Made by a program: the position numbers and the translations under genes. A DNA stretch of 64,000 bases, from the NCBI RefSeq assembly GCF_019797845.1, contig NZ_CP081864.1, positions 3,224,001 through 3,288,000 on the forward strand, written 5' to 3'. This DNA comes from Symbiopectobacterium purcellii. GTDB taxonomy: Bacteria > Pseudomonadota > Gammaproteobacteria > Enterobacterales > Enterobacteriaceae. Below are positions 41,679 through 50,119 of this stretch, one piece after another; the stretch's first letter is position 1, and each line of letters begins with the position of its first letter. Under the pieces are notes generated by a model, which had not been told where the DNA came from, searched no databases, and saw only the letters and a list, made by a program, of their open reading frames with translations.

Positions 41679-41735
41679 ACATCTGATATGTTTCCTTACA
41701 TTGCGTTCCTGTTAAGTTTTGGCGTATGGTAATAC

Positions 41736-41754
41736 GATAATGATTATCAAATGC
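41736..41754 (+). promoter_or_regulatory. Fur box before the iron ABC operon
   Basis: GATAATGATTATCAAATGC matches the 19-bp Fur consensus GATAATGATAATCATTATC at 14 positions, with the left half intact. It lies 69 bases before the start of the substrate-binding protein gene. Confidence 0.75.
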
Positions 41755-41822
41755 ATTACATCTGTCTGATTTGTATCAGGAGAGGCCTGATTCATCAGAG
41801 CAGGTGGTAACGGGACGACACC

Positions 41823-42947
41823 ATGTTTAAGAAATCCATCAACTCGCTGTTTTTCACCGCACTGCTTGCCACACCGCTTTTCAGCCACGCCACACAATAT
41901 CCGTTAACGGTCACCGATATGGCGGGCAATACCGTCACGCTGCAACAAGAGCCGAAGCACCTGGTGCTGCAAGACGGGCGCGATATTATGGCGCTGGCGC
42001 TGCTGGATCGCGACGATCCCTTCCAGCGTTTAGTGGCATGGAACAATCTGCCGAAAAAACAGGATACCGCGACCTGGAATCTGTTAAAAGGCAAATGGCC
42101 GGATGCAGAAACTATCCTTGATATGGGCTTTGGTGACAAAGGCGACATCGAGCTGGAAAGCGTGCTGGTGAAAAAACCGGATTTGATGGTGGCACAACTG
42201 CGTGCCAAAGCGTCGCTGGAAGGCAATGGCGTGGTGAACAAACTGAACGAACTGCACATTCCGTTGCTGTTTGTCGATTATGAAATCGATCCGGCCAAGA
42301 ACACCGCAGACAGTATTGACCTGCTCGGCAAGGTGCTTAACCGCGAAGAGAACGCCAAAGCCTATACCGACTTCTACCGTCAGCACGCCGCAGACATCCA
42401 GCAAAAGACCGCAGCCATTACGCCGAAACCGCGCGTGTTTATTGAACCTATCGCGGGCAACAGCGATGCCTGCTGCTTTAGCCATAAAGATAACGGCTGG
42501 GGCGGTTTACTAAGAGCGGTTGGAGTGACCAATATCGCCGCCGATCTGCTGCCCGGTGCTACCGGTTTTATCTCACTGGAAAAAGTGATCGCGGAAAAAC
42601 CGGATGCCTATATCATGACCGGTTCCAAACGCGGCAACAGCGCCAACAAAATTCTGTCGTTCGGCTATAACGCTACCGCTGAGGATATTCAGGCTAAAGC
42701 CGATGTGCTGTTAAGCCGTCCAGGTATCGATCAGGTCCCCGCCATCAAAGCCGGCCAGGTTTACGGGGTGTATCACCACTTCTATAACCATCCGTATAAC
42801 ATTGTCGGCATGGAATATCTGGCGAAAATTGCCTATCCGCAAGCGCTGGTAACGTTAAACCCGGATCAAACCTACCACGATATCGTGCGTCGCTTTACCG
42901 CGCTTCCGGACACACCGTTTATTTTCAGTCAAAAGTTGGCCAAGTAG
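41823..42947 (+). CDS. Iron-complex ABC transporter substrate-binding protein (first copy)
   Basis: This 374-residue periplasmic protein has a signal peptide (MFKKSINSLFFTALLATPLFSHA) and a class III binding-protein fold of the FepB/BtuF type, with two lobes joined by a long helix. It binds an Fe(III) complex, substrate unknown. A vicinal cysteine pair is seen in NSDACCFSHKDNGWGG near residue 217. The second binding protein has a matching CC at the equivalent place, so this may be structural or a ligand site. A Fur box precedes it. It lies three bases ahead of the permease gene. Confidence 0.88.
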   Translation: MFKKSINSLFFTALLATPLFSHATQYPLTVTDMAGNTVTLQQEPKHLVLQDGRDIMALALLDRDDPFQRLVAWNNLPKKQDTATWNLLKGKWPDAETILDMGFGDKGDIELESVLVKKPDLMVAQLRAKASLEGNGVVNKLNELHIPLLFVDYEIDPAKNTADSIDLLGKVLNREENAKAYTDFYRQHAADIQQKTAAITPKPRVFIEPIAGNSDACCFSHKDNGWGGLLRAVGVTNIAADLLPGATGFISLEKVIAEKPDAYIMTGSKRGNSANKILSFGYNATAEDIQAKADVLLSRPGIDQVPAIKAGQVYGVYHHFYNHPYNIVGMEYLAKIAYPQALVTLNPDQTYHDIVRRFTALPDTPFIFSQKLAK

Positions 42948-42950
42948 TCG

Positions 42951-44027
42951 ATGAGTACCACCACTGACATCAGCCGCCAAAAGGCGGCTGACTCGGATAT
43001 TCTCCGTCATTATCAAGATATTCTGCGCCACCGGTTGCTGATCATGCTGCTGCTGGTCGCCGCCATCGTGGCTTCCCTGCTGCTCGACTTCACCATGGGG
43101 CCGTCTGGGCTTTCGCTCGATGTGCTGTGGCAGACGCTGACCAACCCGGCGCAGGCCGATGCTGGCACGCGGGTGATTGTGTGGGATATTCGCCTGCCCT
43201 ACGCGCTGATGGCGCTGATCGTCGGACTGGCCTTAGGATTGGCGGGTGCCGAGATGCAAACTATCCTGAATAATCCATTAGCCAGCCCGTTCACGCTGGG
43301 CGTCTCTTCAGCCGCCGCCTTCGGCGCTGCCCTGGCGATTGTGTTAGGGATTGATATTCCCGGCATTCCAGCTCAATGGTTTATCTCCGCCAACGCCTTT
43401 CTCTTTGCGCTGATGGCCGCATTGTTACTTGATGGCATTACCCGCTGGACCAATGTTGCCACGTCCGGCGTGGTCCTGTTCGGTATCGCGCTGGTGTTTA
43501 CCTTTAATGCGCTGGTGTCCATGCTGCAATTCATTGCCAATGAAGACACGTTGCAAGGATTGGTATTCTGGACCATGGGCAGCCTGGCCCGCGCTTCATG
43601 GGAAAAGCTGGGCATACTGCTGCTGGCACTGGCGATATTAATGCCGCTGTCGTTTATGAGTTCATGGAAACTCACTGCCTTACGCCTTGGGGAAGATCGC
43701 GCGACCAGTTTTGGCATCAACGTGCGCCGTTTGCGTCTGACGACGCTGCTGCGCATCAGTATCCTCTCTGCGCTGTCGGTGGCGTTTGTCGGCCCGATCG
43801 GTTTTATTGGTCTGGTTGCGCCACACATCGCCCGTATGGTATTCGGCGAAGATCACCGTTTCTATTTGCCCGCCAGCGCCCTGATTGGTGCGCTGGTGTT
43901 ATCGCTGGCGTCGGTAGTGTCTAAGAACCTGATCCCCGGCGTGATTATTCCTGTTGGGATCGTGACATCGCTGGTTGGCGTGCCCTTCTTCCTGAGTATT
44001 ATTCTGCGCCACCGGGGGAATGTATGA
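42951..44027 (+). CDS. FecCD-family iron ABC permease
   Basis: A 358-residue inner-membrane permease of the BtuC/FecCD type with about ten helices. The conserved blocks are RLPYALMALIVGLALGLAGAEMQTILNNPLASPFTLGVSS and the ATPase-contact region FVGPIGFIGLVAPHIARM. It probably works as a homodimer, because only one permease gene is present. Its stop overlaps the ATG of the ATPase gene by four bases, so the two are translationally coupled. Confidence 0.93.
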   Translation: MSTTTDISRQKAADSDILRHYQDILRHRLLIMLLLVAAIVASLLLDFTMGPSGLSLDVLWQTLTNPAQADAGTRVIVWDIRLPYALMALIVGLALGLAGAEMQTILNNPLASPFTLGVSSAAAFGAALAIVLGIDIPGIPAQWFISANAFLFALMAALLLDGITRWTNVATSGVVLFGIALVFTFNALVSMLQFIANEDTLQGLVFWTMGSLARASWEKLGILLLALAILMPLSFMSSWKLTALRLGEDRATSFGINVRRLRLTTLLRISILSALSVAFVGPIGFIGLVAPHIARMVFGEDHRFYLPASALIGALVLSLASVVSKNLIPGVIIPVGIVTSLVGVPFFLSIILRHRGNV

Positions 44028-44827
44028 GCCAGACGCTGTCGCACGCCGGTTTGCGCATCTCCCGTTTCGCAGCCGGTTATCCAAAACGGCAAATCATTCA
44101 CAACCTCAATGTGCCGCTGCTGCCACGCGGCAAAATAACGGTACTGCTTGGCCCGAACGGCAGCGGCAAATCAACGCTATTGCGCGCACTGGCCGGACTG
44201 GGAAATGCCCAGGGTGAGCTGCACCTGGACGATACCGAACTGATGCAATTGCCCTTCGCCAAGCGCGCGGAACAAGTGGTTTATCTGCCGCAATCTTTAC
44301 CCGCGGGCGTACATTTGCACGTGCTGGAGTCGATCATCGTGGCGCAGCGGGCTTCCGGCGGTTTGAACTCGCGTGAGAAAGAGAATGAAGTGTTGACGCT
44401 GCTGCGCCAGCTCGGCATTGAGCATCTGGCGATGAGCTATCTGGACCAACTCTCCGGCGGTCAAAAACAGCTGGTGGGGCTGGCGCAATCGCTGATTCGC
44501 CAACCTTCCCTGTTGTTACTGGATGAACCGTTGAGCGCGCTGGATCTTAACTACCAGTTCCACGTGATGGATTTGGTGCGTAAAGAGACGCGCAAGCGCA
44601 ATATCGTCACACTGGTGGTGGTGCACGATATCAATATCGCTCTGCGCCACGGCGATCACGTGCTGATGCTGAAAAATGGTGAGCTGATTGCCAATGGCGA
44701 GCCTGCCGAGGTGATCAGCGCGGAGAGTTTGGCACAAGTGTATGGCGTGCGTGGTCGCATTGAGCGCTGCTCGCAAGGCATACCTCAGGTAATGATTGAT
44801 GGGTTAGTGTCTGAACCGACGCTTTGA
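44024..44827 (+). CDS. Iron ABC transporter ATPase
   Basis: This 267-residue FecE/FhuC-type ATPase has Walker A GPNGSGKST, signature LSGGQKQL, Walker B LLLLDEPLSALD and an H-loop VVHDINIA. It drives import through the adjacent permease. It is followed by an intrinsic terminator. Confidence 0.95.
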   Translation: MSQTLSHAGLRISRFAAGYPKRQIIHNLNVPLLPRGKITVLLGPNGSGKSTLLRALAGLGNAQGELHLDDTELMQLPFAKRAEQVVYLPQSLPAGVHLHVLESIIVAQRASGGLNSREKENEVLTLLRQLGIEHLAMSYLDQLSGGQKQLVGLAQSLIRQPSLLLLDEPLSALDLNYQFHVMDLVRKETRKRNIVTLVVVHDINIALRHGDHVLMLKNGELIANGEPAEVISAESLAQVYGVRGRIERCSQGIPQVMIDGLVSEPTL

Positions 44828-44851
44828 TTGCCCGTGCATGGAATGCCCCTC

Positions 44852-44876
44852 AAGCCCGCATCAATGCGGGCTTTTT
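44852..44876 (+). terminator. Terminator after the iron ABC ATPase gene
   Basis: A perfect 9-bp stem aagcccgca / tgcgggctt followed by TTTC, between convergent genes. Confidence 0.75.
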
Positions 44877-44885
44877 CATCGGTAA

Positions 44886-46016
44886 TTATTTCTGCTGCGG
44901 TGGCAGCGTTACCCAATACCCCGGTTGATACGGCAACGGCAAGAATTTCTCATGGAAGGTTCTGAACGTCGCGTCCGGATCGATATCCTTAAACAGATCC
45001 GGGTGCAGCCATTTCGCCATCGCCTGAATCGCAACAAACTGATACGGACTATCATAGAACTGGTGCCAAATGGCATGGGCATTGCCGTTGGTCGCCACCG
45101 GCAGGGTTTTGAACGCAGAACGCTGCATCAACGCCGCCAGACGCTGGGTGGCTTCCACCGTGTCCGCCCCCGGTCCCACGCCAACCCACTTGTTCGCTGT
45201 GTTGTAGTTTTTCCAGTTAGCCCCCGTGACAATCACCACATCCGGACGAGCGCTGATGATAAATTCCGGATTCAAGGTGCCAAAGGTGCCGGGGATCGCC
45301 GTTTTGGCGATATTGCTCCCACCGGCGACTTCCACCATTTTGCCAAAGTTTTCATCACCAAAGGACATGCAGCACTCATCATCATAGCCGCCAGCACGAT
45401 CGATCATCACTTTTGGACGCGGCCCCTGATAATTTTTCAAGCGATCTTCCACCACGGCGATCTGCTCGCGGCGGAACTGCACGATCGCCTCGGCACGCTG
45501 CGGCTTGTTCAGCAGTTGCCCCATGATACGGATGCTCTTTTCTGCATTCTCAAACGGCTTCTCGCGGAAATCGATAAACACCACCGGAATCCCCAACTGC
45601 TCCAGCTTTTCAATCAGTTTGCCTTCATCCGTCGCAGCTTTCGATTCCAGGTTCATCAGCACCAAATCGGGTTTAAGCGTTAACGCTTGCTCAACGTTAA
45701 AGGTGCCGTCTTTCGCGCCGCCAAACGTTGGCAGCGATGTGATGCTCGGAAACTGTTTTTCGTAGGCCTTGTAGCCATCAAAATCCGCTTTAGGCAGATC
45801 GTCACGCCAACCGACCACACGTTTAAACGGAGCGTCGGTGTCAAAAGCCGCCAGCAGGTAAATCTGTCGCCCTTCGCCCAAAATGATGCGTTTGGCTTCT
45901 GCGGCAATTTCAACCTTGCGGCCACTGACATCTTCGATAACGATCGGAGCGGCATACGACAGGCAGGTGACACTCCATAGCGCGATGGTAGCTATCCAAT
46001 GTAGCGTTTTCTTCAT
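44886..46016 (-). CDS. Iron-complex ABC transporter substrate-binding protein (second copy)
   Basis: This 376-residue periplasmic protein has a signal peptide (MKKTLHWIATIALWSVTCLSYA) and the same class III fold as the first binding protein, to which it is only distantly similar. A GGYDDECCMSFGDENFGKM segment corresponds to the CC-containing segment of the first. It is encoded convergently to the permease-ATPase genes and has its own Fur box upstream. It may feed the same permease with another iron complex or with another form of the same one. Confidence 0.85.
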   Translation of the reverse strand: MKKTLHWIATIALWSVTCLSYAAPIVIEDVSGRKVEIAAEAKRIILGEGRQIYLLAAFDTDAPFKRVVGWRDDLPKADFDGYKAYEKQFPSITSLPTFGGAKDGTFNVEQALTLKPDLVLMNLESKAATDEGKLIEKLEQLGIPVVFIDFREKPFENAEKSIRIMGQLLNKPQRAEAIVQFRREQIAVVEDRLKNYQGPRPKVMIDRAGGYDDECCMSFGDENFGKMVEVAGGSNIAKTAIPGTFGTLNPEFIISARPDVVIVTGANWKNYNTANKWVGVGPGADTVEATQRLAALMQRSAFKTLPVATNGNAHAIWHQFYDSPYQFVAIQAMAKWLHPDLFKDIDPDATFRTFHEKFLPLPYQPGYWVTLPPQQK

Positions 46017-46038
46017 TTTTATCCCTGATTTTTATATG

Positions 46039-46057
46039 GATAATGAGACTCATTATC
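46039..46057 (-). promoter_or_regulatory. Fur box before the second binding-protein gene
   Basis: GATAATGAGACTCATTATC is a perfect palindrome of two 8-base arms around a 3-base centre. It matches the Fur consensus at 16 of 19 positions and lies 23 bases upstream of the start codon. Confidence 0.85.
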
Positions 46058-46147
46058 ATCTTTAAAATGATATGCTGAGCGTCAGAACTGACGCAATGGC
46101 TTTTTAACGTCAGGTACCTTCAGAGAGAACAATCAGAAGCAGGTGCG

Positions 46148-47206
46148 TCAGGAGAACGGGCGGATACCACCGGTAATGGCAGGTTGCGCAGAGAGGTAAA
46201 GCAGAATGCCCGCACCAAACAGCACCATCCCCCCCGCCAGCGACAGCGTGCTCCAGGCGGTCTGTTGCCACAGTACAGGCGCGCGCGAACGCCCCATACG
46301 CTCAATCACCCGGCGACAAAAGAACACCAGCAGCGCCAACGCCGAGAGCGTAATGGCCGTGCCCAGCGCCATGGCGAGCGCAGAAGCAACGCCCCAGACA
46401 AACACGCCGATCACTTTGGAGAACAACAGCACCAAGATGGCCCCCGAGCAGGGACGCAACCCCATAGCAAATACAACCGCCACGCGGGTACGCCAGCCAT
46501 CACCACGTTGCAATTCTTCCTGGGAAGGGAGATGACGATGGCCGCAGCCGCATACGCCATCATCCGTCACGGGGGCTAATGGCGCTAACGGCAGTGGGCG
46601 CACCTCTGCGGTTAGCGCGTGAATACGCTGAATAACGGGTTTGCTAGCATGTCGGGCATGGGTAACCGCCGCCCACAGACGTTTAAGGGCACGCACGCTG
46701 AGCCACAATCCCAGTAGCGCCACCAGCATAAAACTGGCCTTTTCCATCCAGAAACTGCTGGCGTGCAGTGCCCGGCTGGAGAGTTGCAACACCCCCAGCG
46801 TCACGCTCACCAAGCCAATCGCCATCATGCCTTGCAGCAGCGAGGATGCCAGCGTCAGTTTCAGACTGTTTTTAAGCTGCGTCGGGTGGGTGGCAAGGTA
46901 AGTCGTGATCACCACTTTACCATGGCCAGGCCCCACAGCATGCAAGATGCCGTAGACCAGACTGAACGCCAGCAGGCTCAGCCCCGCCTGATGCGGCTGT
47001 TCGTGCACCGCCTCGAGCAGCGCTGACATCTGCTGATGCATCACCTTCTGCCAGGCAACGCTTTGCAGCAAAATATCCGGCCAATAGCGCAGCGCCACCT
47101 GAGCCCCCAGCGCCAGCAGCAATAAAAAAGCCGCTAAGGGCCACAGGCCAAAGCACAGTCTCACGATGCGATGGCGTTTTCGTTTTTCAAACACGGTCAG
47201 TGGCAT
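46148..47206 (-). CDS. zevB: ZevB-like zinc/NicO-family transporter
   Basis: A 352-residue inner-membrane protein with about seven hydrophobic helices of the NicO (nickel/cobalt, zinc) type. The conserved block YGILHAVGPGHGKVVITTYL lies near residue 85 and the second half has AVVFAMGLRPCSGAILVLLFS. A hydrophilic loop carries CGCGHRHLPS, likely a metal-binding patch. It overlaps the preceding DUF1007 gene by 10 bases, the arrangement of ZevAB, which in Haemophilus influenzae is a zinc importer pair. Nickel or cobalt handling (RcnA-like) is an alternative, but the Zur-like site favours zinc. Confidence 0.8.
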   Translation of the reverse strand: MPLTVFEKRKRHRIVRLCFGLWPLAAFLLLLALGAQVALRYWPDILLQSVAWQKVMHQQMSALLEAVHEQPHQAGLSLLAFSLVYGILHAVGPGHGKVVITTYLATHPTQLKNSLKLTLASSLLQGMMAIGLVSVTLGVLQLSSRALHASSFWMEKASFMLVALLGLWLSVRALKRLWAAVTHARHASKPVIQRIHALTAEVRPLPLAPLAPVTDDGVCGCGHRHLPSQEELQRGDGWRTRVAVVFAMGLRPCSGAILVLLFSKVIGVFVWGVASALAMALGTAITLSALALLVFFCRRVIERMGRSRAPVLWQQTAWSTLSLAGGMVLFGAGILLYLSAQPAITGGIRPFS

Positions 47207-47871
47207 TCCAACGTAATCTGTTGTGCAAACTGTTTGCCCAACGCCAGATCCTCATCGGGGGCATCGGCTTTATCCAGCGACAGCGCATAAGAGCGTAAAT
47301 CAGCACTGGGTTTTGGGGTAAACAGCGCTGTTTTACAGTGTTCTGCCAGCACAGGGGCAAGGCGAACAGCGTTTTTATCCTGATAGGACATATCGACAAA
47401 ATAGGTCGGGTCAAAGGTAGAAATCTGTAGCGGCGCGCCTTTCAAAGGCTGCGGATGCGCCAACGGCAGCACAAACTCCAGCACGGCTTTATTGCCCTGC
47501 CGCGACAAATGATATTCTGTCGGCATCGGTTGAAATTTCACCGCCACGTTATCCCGGTAGATCTCAGTAAAATAGTGCTGACCCAACACGTTCGCCATCA
47601 CTTCCGCCGCCAGTTTTTTCCAGATTTCAGAGTCACTCTTCGCTTTGCCCGCATCATAGAGCAGATCGGCTGAGGTGATCGGATCCATCGTCCAGTGCAT
47701 ACGCAACCCGGTAATGGTGTCATTCTCACCTTCAACCGTGGTTTGGATATCGATGAAACTGTGGGGATGCGCCCACACCGAAGGCGAGGCAAGCGACAGC
47801 AGCGAGAACAACACGCCCCACCGCCACCCTAACCGAGCACAACAGCGACCGAAAGTGTTATAAAGTAACAT
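47197..47871 (-). CDS. zevA: ZevA-like DUF1007 periplasmic protein
   Basis: This 224-residue DUF1007 protein has an N-terminal signal peptide (VLFSLLSLASPSVWA) followed by HPHSFIDIQTTVE, with histidines directly after the cleavage site as in ZevA, where they are thought to bind zinc. The start taken is ATG at 47871 (MLLYNTFGRCC). The frame is open 15 codons further up, but this ATG has AGAG about ten bases ahead. The Zur-like palindrome overlaps this start codon. It is translationally coupled with zevB. Confidence 0.8.
   Translation of the reverse strand: MLLYNTFGRCCARLGWRWGVLFSLLSLASPSVWAHPHSFIDIQTTVEGENDTITGLRMHWTMDPITSADLLYDAGKAKSDSEIWKKLAAEVMANVLGQHYFTEIYRDNVAVKFQPMPTEYHLSRQGNKAVLEFVLPLAHPQPLKGAPLQISTFDPTYFVDMSYQDKNAVRLAPVLAEHCKTALFTPKPSADLRSYALSLDKADAPDEDLALGKQFAQQITLECH
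47855..47871 (-). promoter_or_regulatory. Zur-like palindrome over the zevA start
   Basis: Read on the plus strand it is GTGTTATAAAGTAACAT. The core TGTTATAA..TAACA matches the TGTTATAATATAACA-type enterobacterial Zur consensus at 13 of 15 positions. It covers codons 1-6 of zevA, so a bound repressor would block at or just past the transcription start, or early elongation. The assignment is from consensus memory. Confidence 0.55.
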
Positions 47872-47952
47872 AATGTATCGTCTCTTGACGCAGACGATGA
47901 CACCCGAACGTTCCAAGTGTCATCCTATTCCGAAATGAACGTGATGCCCGGT

Positions 47953-49101
47953 TTATGCGTGTTGAACAGGCGTGGCGGGTCGCAAAAACAGCGCGGGAAC
48001 CACCAGCGCCGTCATTACCCAAAAGGTGGCGTGTTGCAGATGTTCAAACAAAAAGCCCGATATCACCGTCATCACCGCAATGCTGCCGCCCATCGCCAGT
48101 GCCGAGTAGACGGCCTGCAAGCGCAGCACGTCGCCACCGCTACGTGCAGAAATAAAGCGCATCGCGGCCAGATGGCACAGGGTAAAGGTACCGCAGTGCA
48201 ATATCTGTATCACAATCAACCAGGGCAACGCTACGGTGGCCCCCATCAGCCCCCAGCGCACAATGCCAGCCACCGCCGACAGCAGCAACAAGTCACGGGC
48301 GCTGAAACGCGCAAACCAGCGTTTGCTGAACATAAATACCACTACCTCGGCGACCACCCCCAGCGACCACAAATAGCCAATCACTGCTGGCGAATACCCC
48401 GCATCCTGCCAGTAGATAACGCTAAACCCATAATAGGCTGCGTGCGCCCCTTGCAACAACGCCACGCAGAGCAGAAAGCGCCACACGCCCGTTTCACGCA
48501 GTAATGTCGGCCAGGGGGTGACTGGTGCGGCATGCTCGCCGCCTGCGCTGGCCAGTGGCATCACAGAAGGTCGCAACAGCATGCCCAACAGCATACAAAC
48601 CAACCCGACGGTCAGCGTTGCCAGGATTGCCGTGTGCCCCCAAGCAGCCACCAATTCACCGGTGACGGCAGAGCCAATCACAAAGGCTATCGATCCCCAG
48701 ACGCGCACTTTGCCATAGTCCATAGCGATCTGGCGTTGCCAGGTGGCAGCCAGCCCATCGTTGAGCGGCACCAGCGGTGAAAAGAACAAATTAAAGCCCA
48801 CAATCACCAGCAACAGCCACACCCAGGCATTGCCCATCCAAAAACCCAGCGCGAGGAGCAGTGACAGCAACGCCAAAAGACGTATCGCATTAATCAGGTG
48901 AGCGGGGTTTTTTACACAAGGCGTAATGAAGAGACTTCCGATACAACGCGCGACTAGCCCGGCACCGAGCAGCAACCCGATCTCTTCCGCGCTAAGACCT
49001 TCTCCTTTTAGCCAGCCGCTCCAGAACGGCAAGAAAATGCCGTAGCAAAAAAAGTAGGTAAAATAACTGAGCGCCAGCCAGTAGGTGGATTGCAAAAACA
49101 T
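47953..49101 (-). CDS. hcaT: HcaT-like MFS permease
   Basis: A 382-residue major-facilitator protein of the phenylpropionate-permease type, with twelve hydrophobic segments. It begins MFLQSTYWLALSYFTYFFCYG. LGLV..TPWPTLLRETGVWRFLLCVALLQGAHAAYYGFS matches the mid-protein region of HcaT and VPLNDGLAATW is conserved near residue 110. E. coli HcaT (379 residues) takes up 3-phenylpropionate. The catabolic hca genes are absent here, so the substrate may differ. Confidence 0.85.
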   Translation of the reverse strand: MFLQSTYWLALSYFTYFFCYGIFLPFWSGWLKGEGLSAEEIGLLLGAGLVARCIGSLFITPCVKNPAHLINAIRLLALLSLLLALGFWMGNAWVWLLLVIVGFNLFFSPLVPLNDGLAATWQRQIAMDYGKVRVWGSIAFVIGSAVTGELVAAWGHTAILATLTVGLVCMLLGMLLRPSVMPLASAGGEHAAPVTPWPTLLRETGVWRFLLCVALLQGAHAAYYGFSVIYWQDAGYSPAVIGYLWSLGVVAEVVVFMFSKRWFARFSARDLLLLSAVAGIVRWGLMGATVALPWLIVIQILHCGTFTLCHLAAMRFISARSGGDVLRLQAVYSALAMGGSIAVMTVISGFLFEHLQHATFWVMTALVVPALFLRPATPVQHA

Positions 49102-49235
49102 CGTCTCTCCTTGTCAACTGTGCAGCACATAGCGTCACTACGGCGGCTACAGCCCCATCATCGCGCCCTAAAAAGGCGTCTTAGCCTAACAGGTAAGGCA
49201 GTGGCTTCCCAGAGCGGACTCGCAAAATTCAGTTC

Positions 49236-50114
49236 TCAGACGCGCAGCAAAGACCGTTGCGCAGGGTCTTCACAGGGGACACGCATTTGCAACAAAGCAG
49301 GCCAAAGCGCAGGCCAATCGCCTTCATGATCCACATCGTGCACTTCACGCACATCGGCACAACGCCCGACAGCAGTAACAAAAAAGTGAGCAATAATCGA
49401 AGGCACAATGCGATCGGTATCGCCGCTGAAATGCAGTTGTGGCACAGCGGCAATCTCACTCGCGACATCGGTCGGGTTGAGCGAATCGGGCATGGGGGCG
49501 ACACGGTGTAAGCGATTAACCGCGACATGATTGAGGTTGCCCGCCACTGTGCGTAGCAGGGCAATGTCTTTACGCCGTGCAGCAATCAACACCGCAATAG
49601 CTCCGCCGCCAGAGTACCCAGTCAACACCACCGGTTGCCCCGGTGTCTGGCGTAAATAGTGCGAAATGGCCGCATTCATCGACGCCACAACATCAGGTGC
49701 AAAACGTTTTCCCGTCCAGTATTCAGGGCGGCAGGCAGAAGCGTGTTCAGCAGCAGTAAATTGACAAGGGCGCGCCAGATAAACCACATTGGCAGCCGTA
49801 TCCTTCGCCGCTAATGCCAGCCCCATCGCCCGCCGCGGCGTGGGATCGTGCGAGACCCGGTAGCGATCGCGCCAGGCGCGCCCATCCCCCTCGATATAGA
49901 CATGTAAGGGCCGGTCGACACGCGTAATGCGCGTATAGGTGGTTAAGTGAAAGGGGGCGACCCACAGCGTGCCATGTTGCAAATCACCGCGCAGCGCCAG
50001 TTGATCGGCATGATAGCGCGGATCGGAGTGACACCCGGTCAAACTTGTCGCCAGTATCCACAACAGCATACTGAATGGCGCAAGTAGTGGCGCAAACAAC
50101 GCACGGATCAGCAT
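49236..50114 (-). CDS. Lipoprotein alpha/beta hydrolase
   Basis: This 292-residue predicted lipoprotein (lipobox SLTGC near residue 28) has an alpha/beta-hydrolase fold. The nucleophile elbow is GYSGGGAIAV, the acid is probably SGDTDRIV, and the histidine probably VDHEGDWPAL. The substrate is unknown. The start is ATG at 50114, five bases past the stop of the TPR-glycosyltransferase gene, so the two probably share a message. A longer open frame reaches 50174 but overlaps that gene. Confidence 0.75.
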   Translation of the reverse strand: MLIRALFAPLLAPFSMLLWILATSLTGCHSDPRYHADQLALRGDLQHGTLWVAPFHLTTYTRITRVDRPLHVYIEGDGRAWRDRYRVSHDPTPRRAMGLALAAKDTAANVVYLARPCQFTAAEHASACRPEYWTGKRFAPDVVASMNAAISHYLRQTPGQPVVLTGYSGGGAIAVLIAARRKDIALLRTVAGNLNHVAVNRLHRVAPMPDSLNPTDVASEIAAVPQLHFSGDTDRIVPSIIAHFFVTAVGRCADVREVHDVDHEGDWPALWPALLQMRVPCEDPAQRSLLRV

Positions 50115-50119
50115 GGCGT

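Noticed and set aside
44886..46016. Calling the second binding protein a duplicate of the first
   Set aside because: The two share fold and CC motif but little other identity by eye. They look like divergent paralogues rather than a recent duplication.
47197..47916. Longer zevA start at 47916
   Set aside because: The extra 15 residues precede the signal peptide with many charged residues, and the ATG at 47871 has a better-placed ribosome site.
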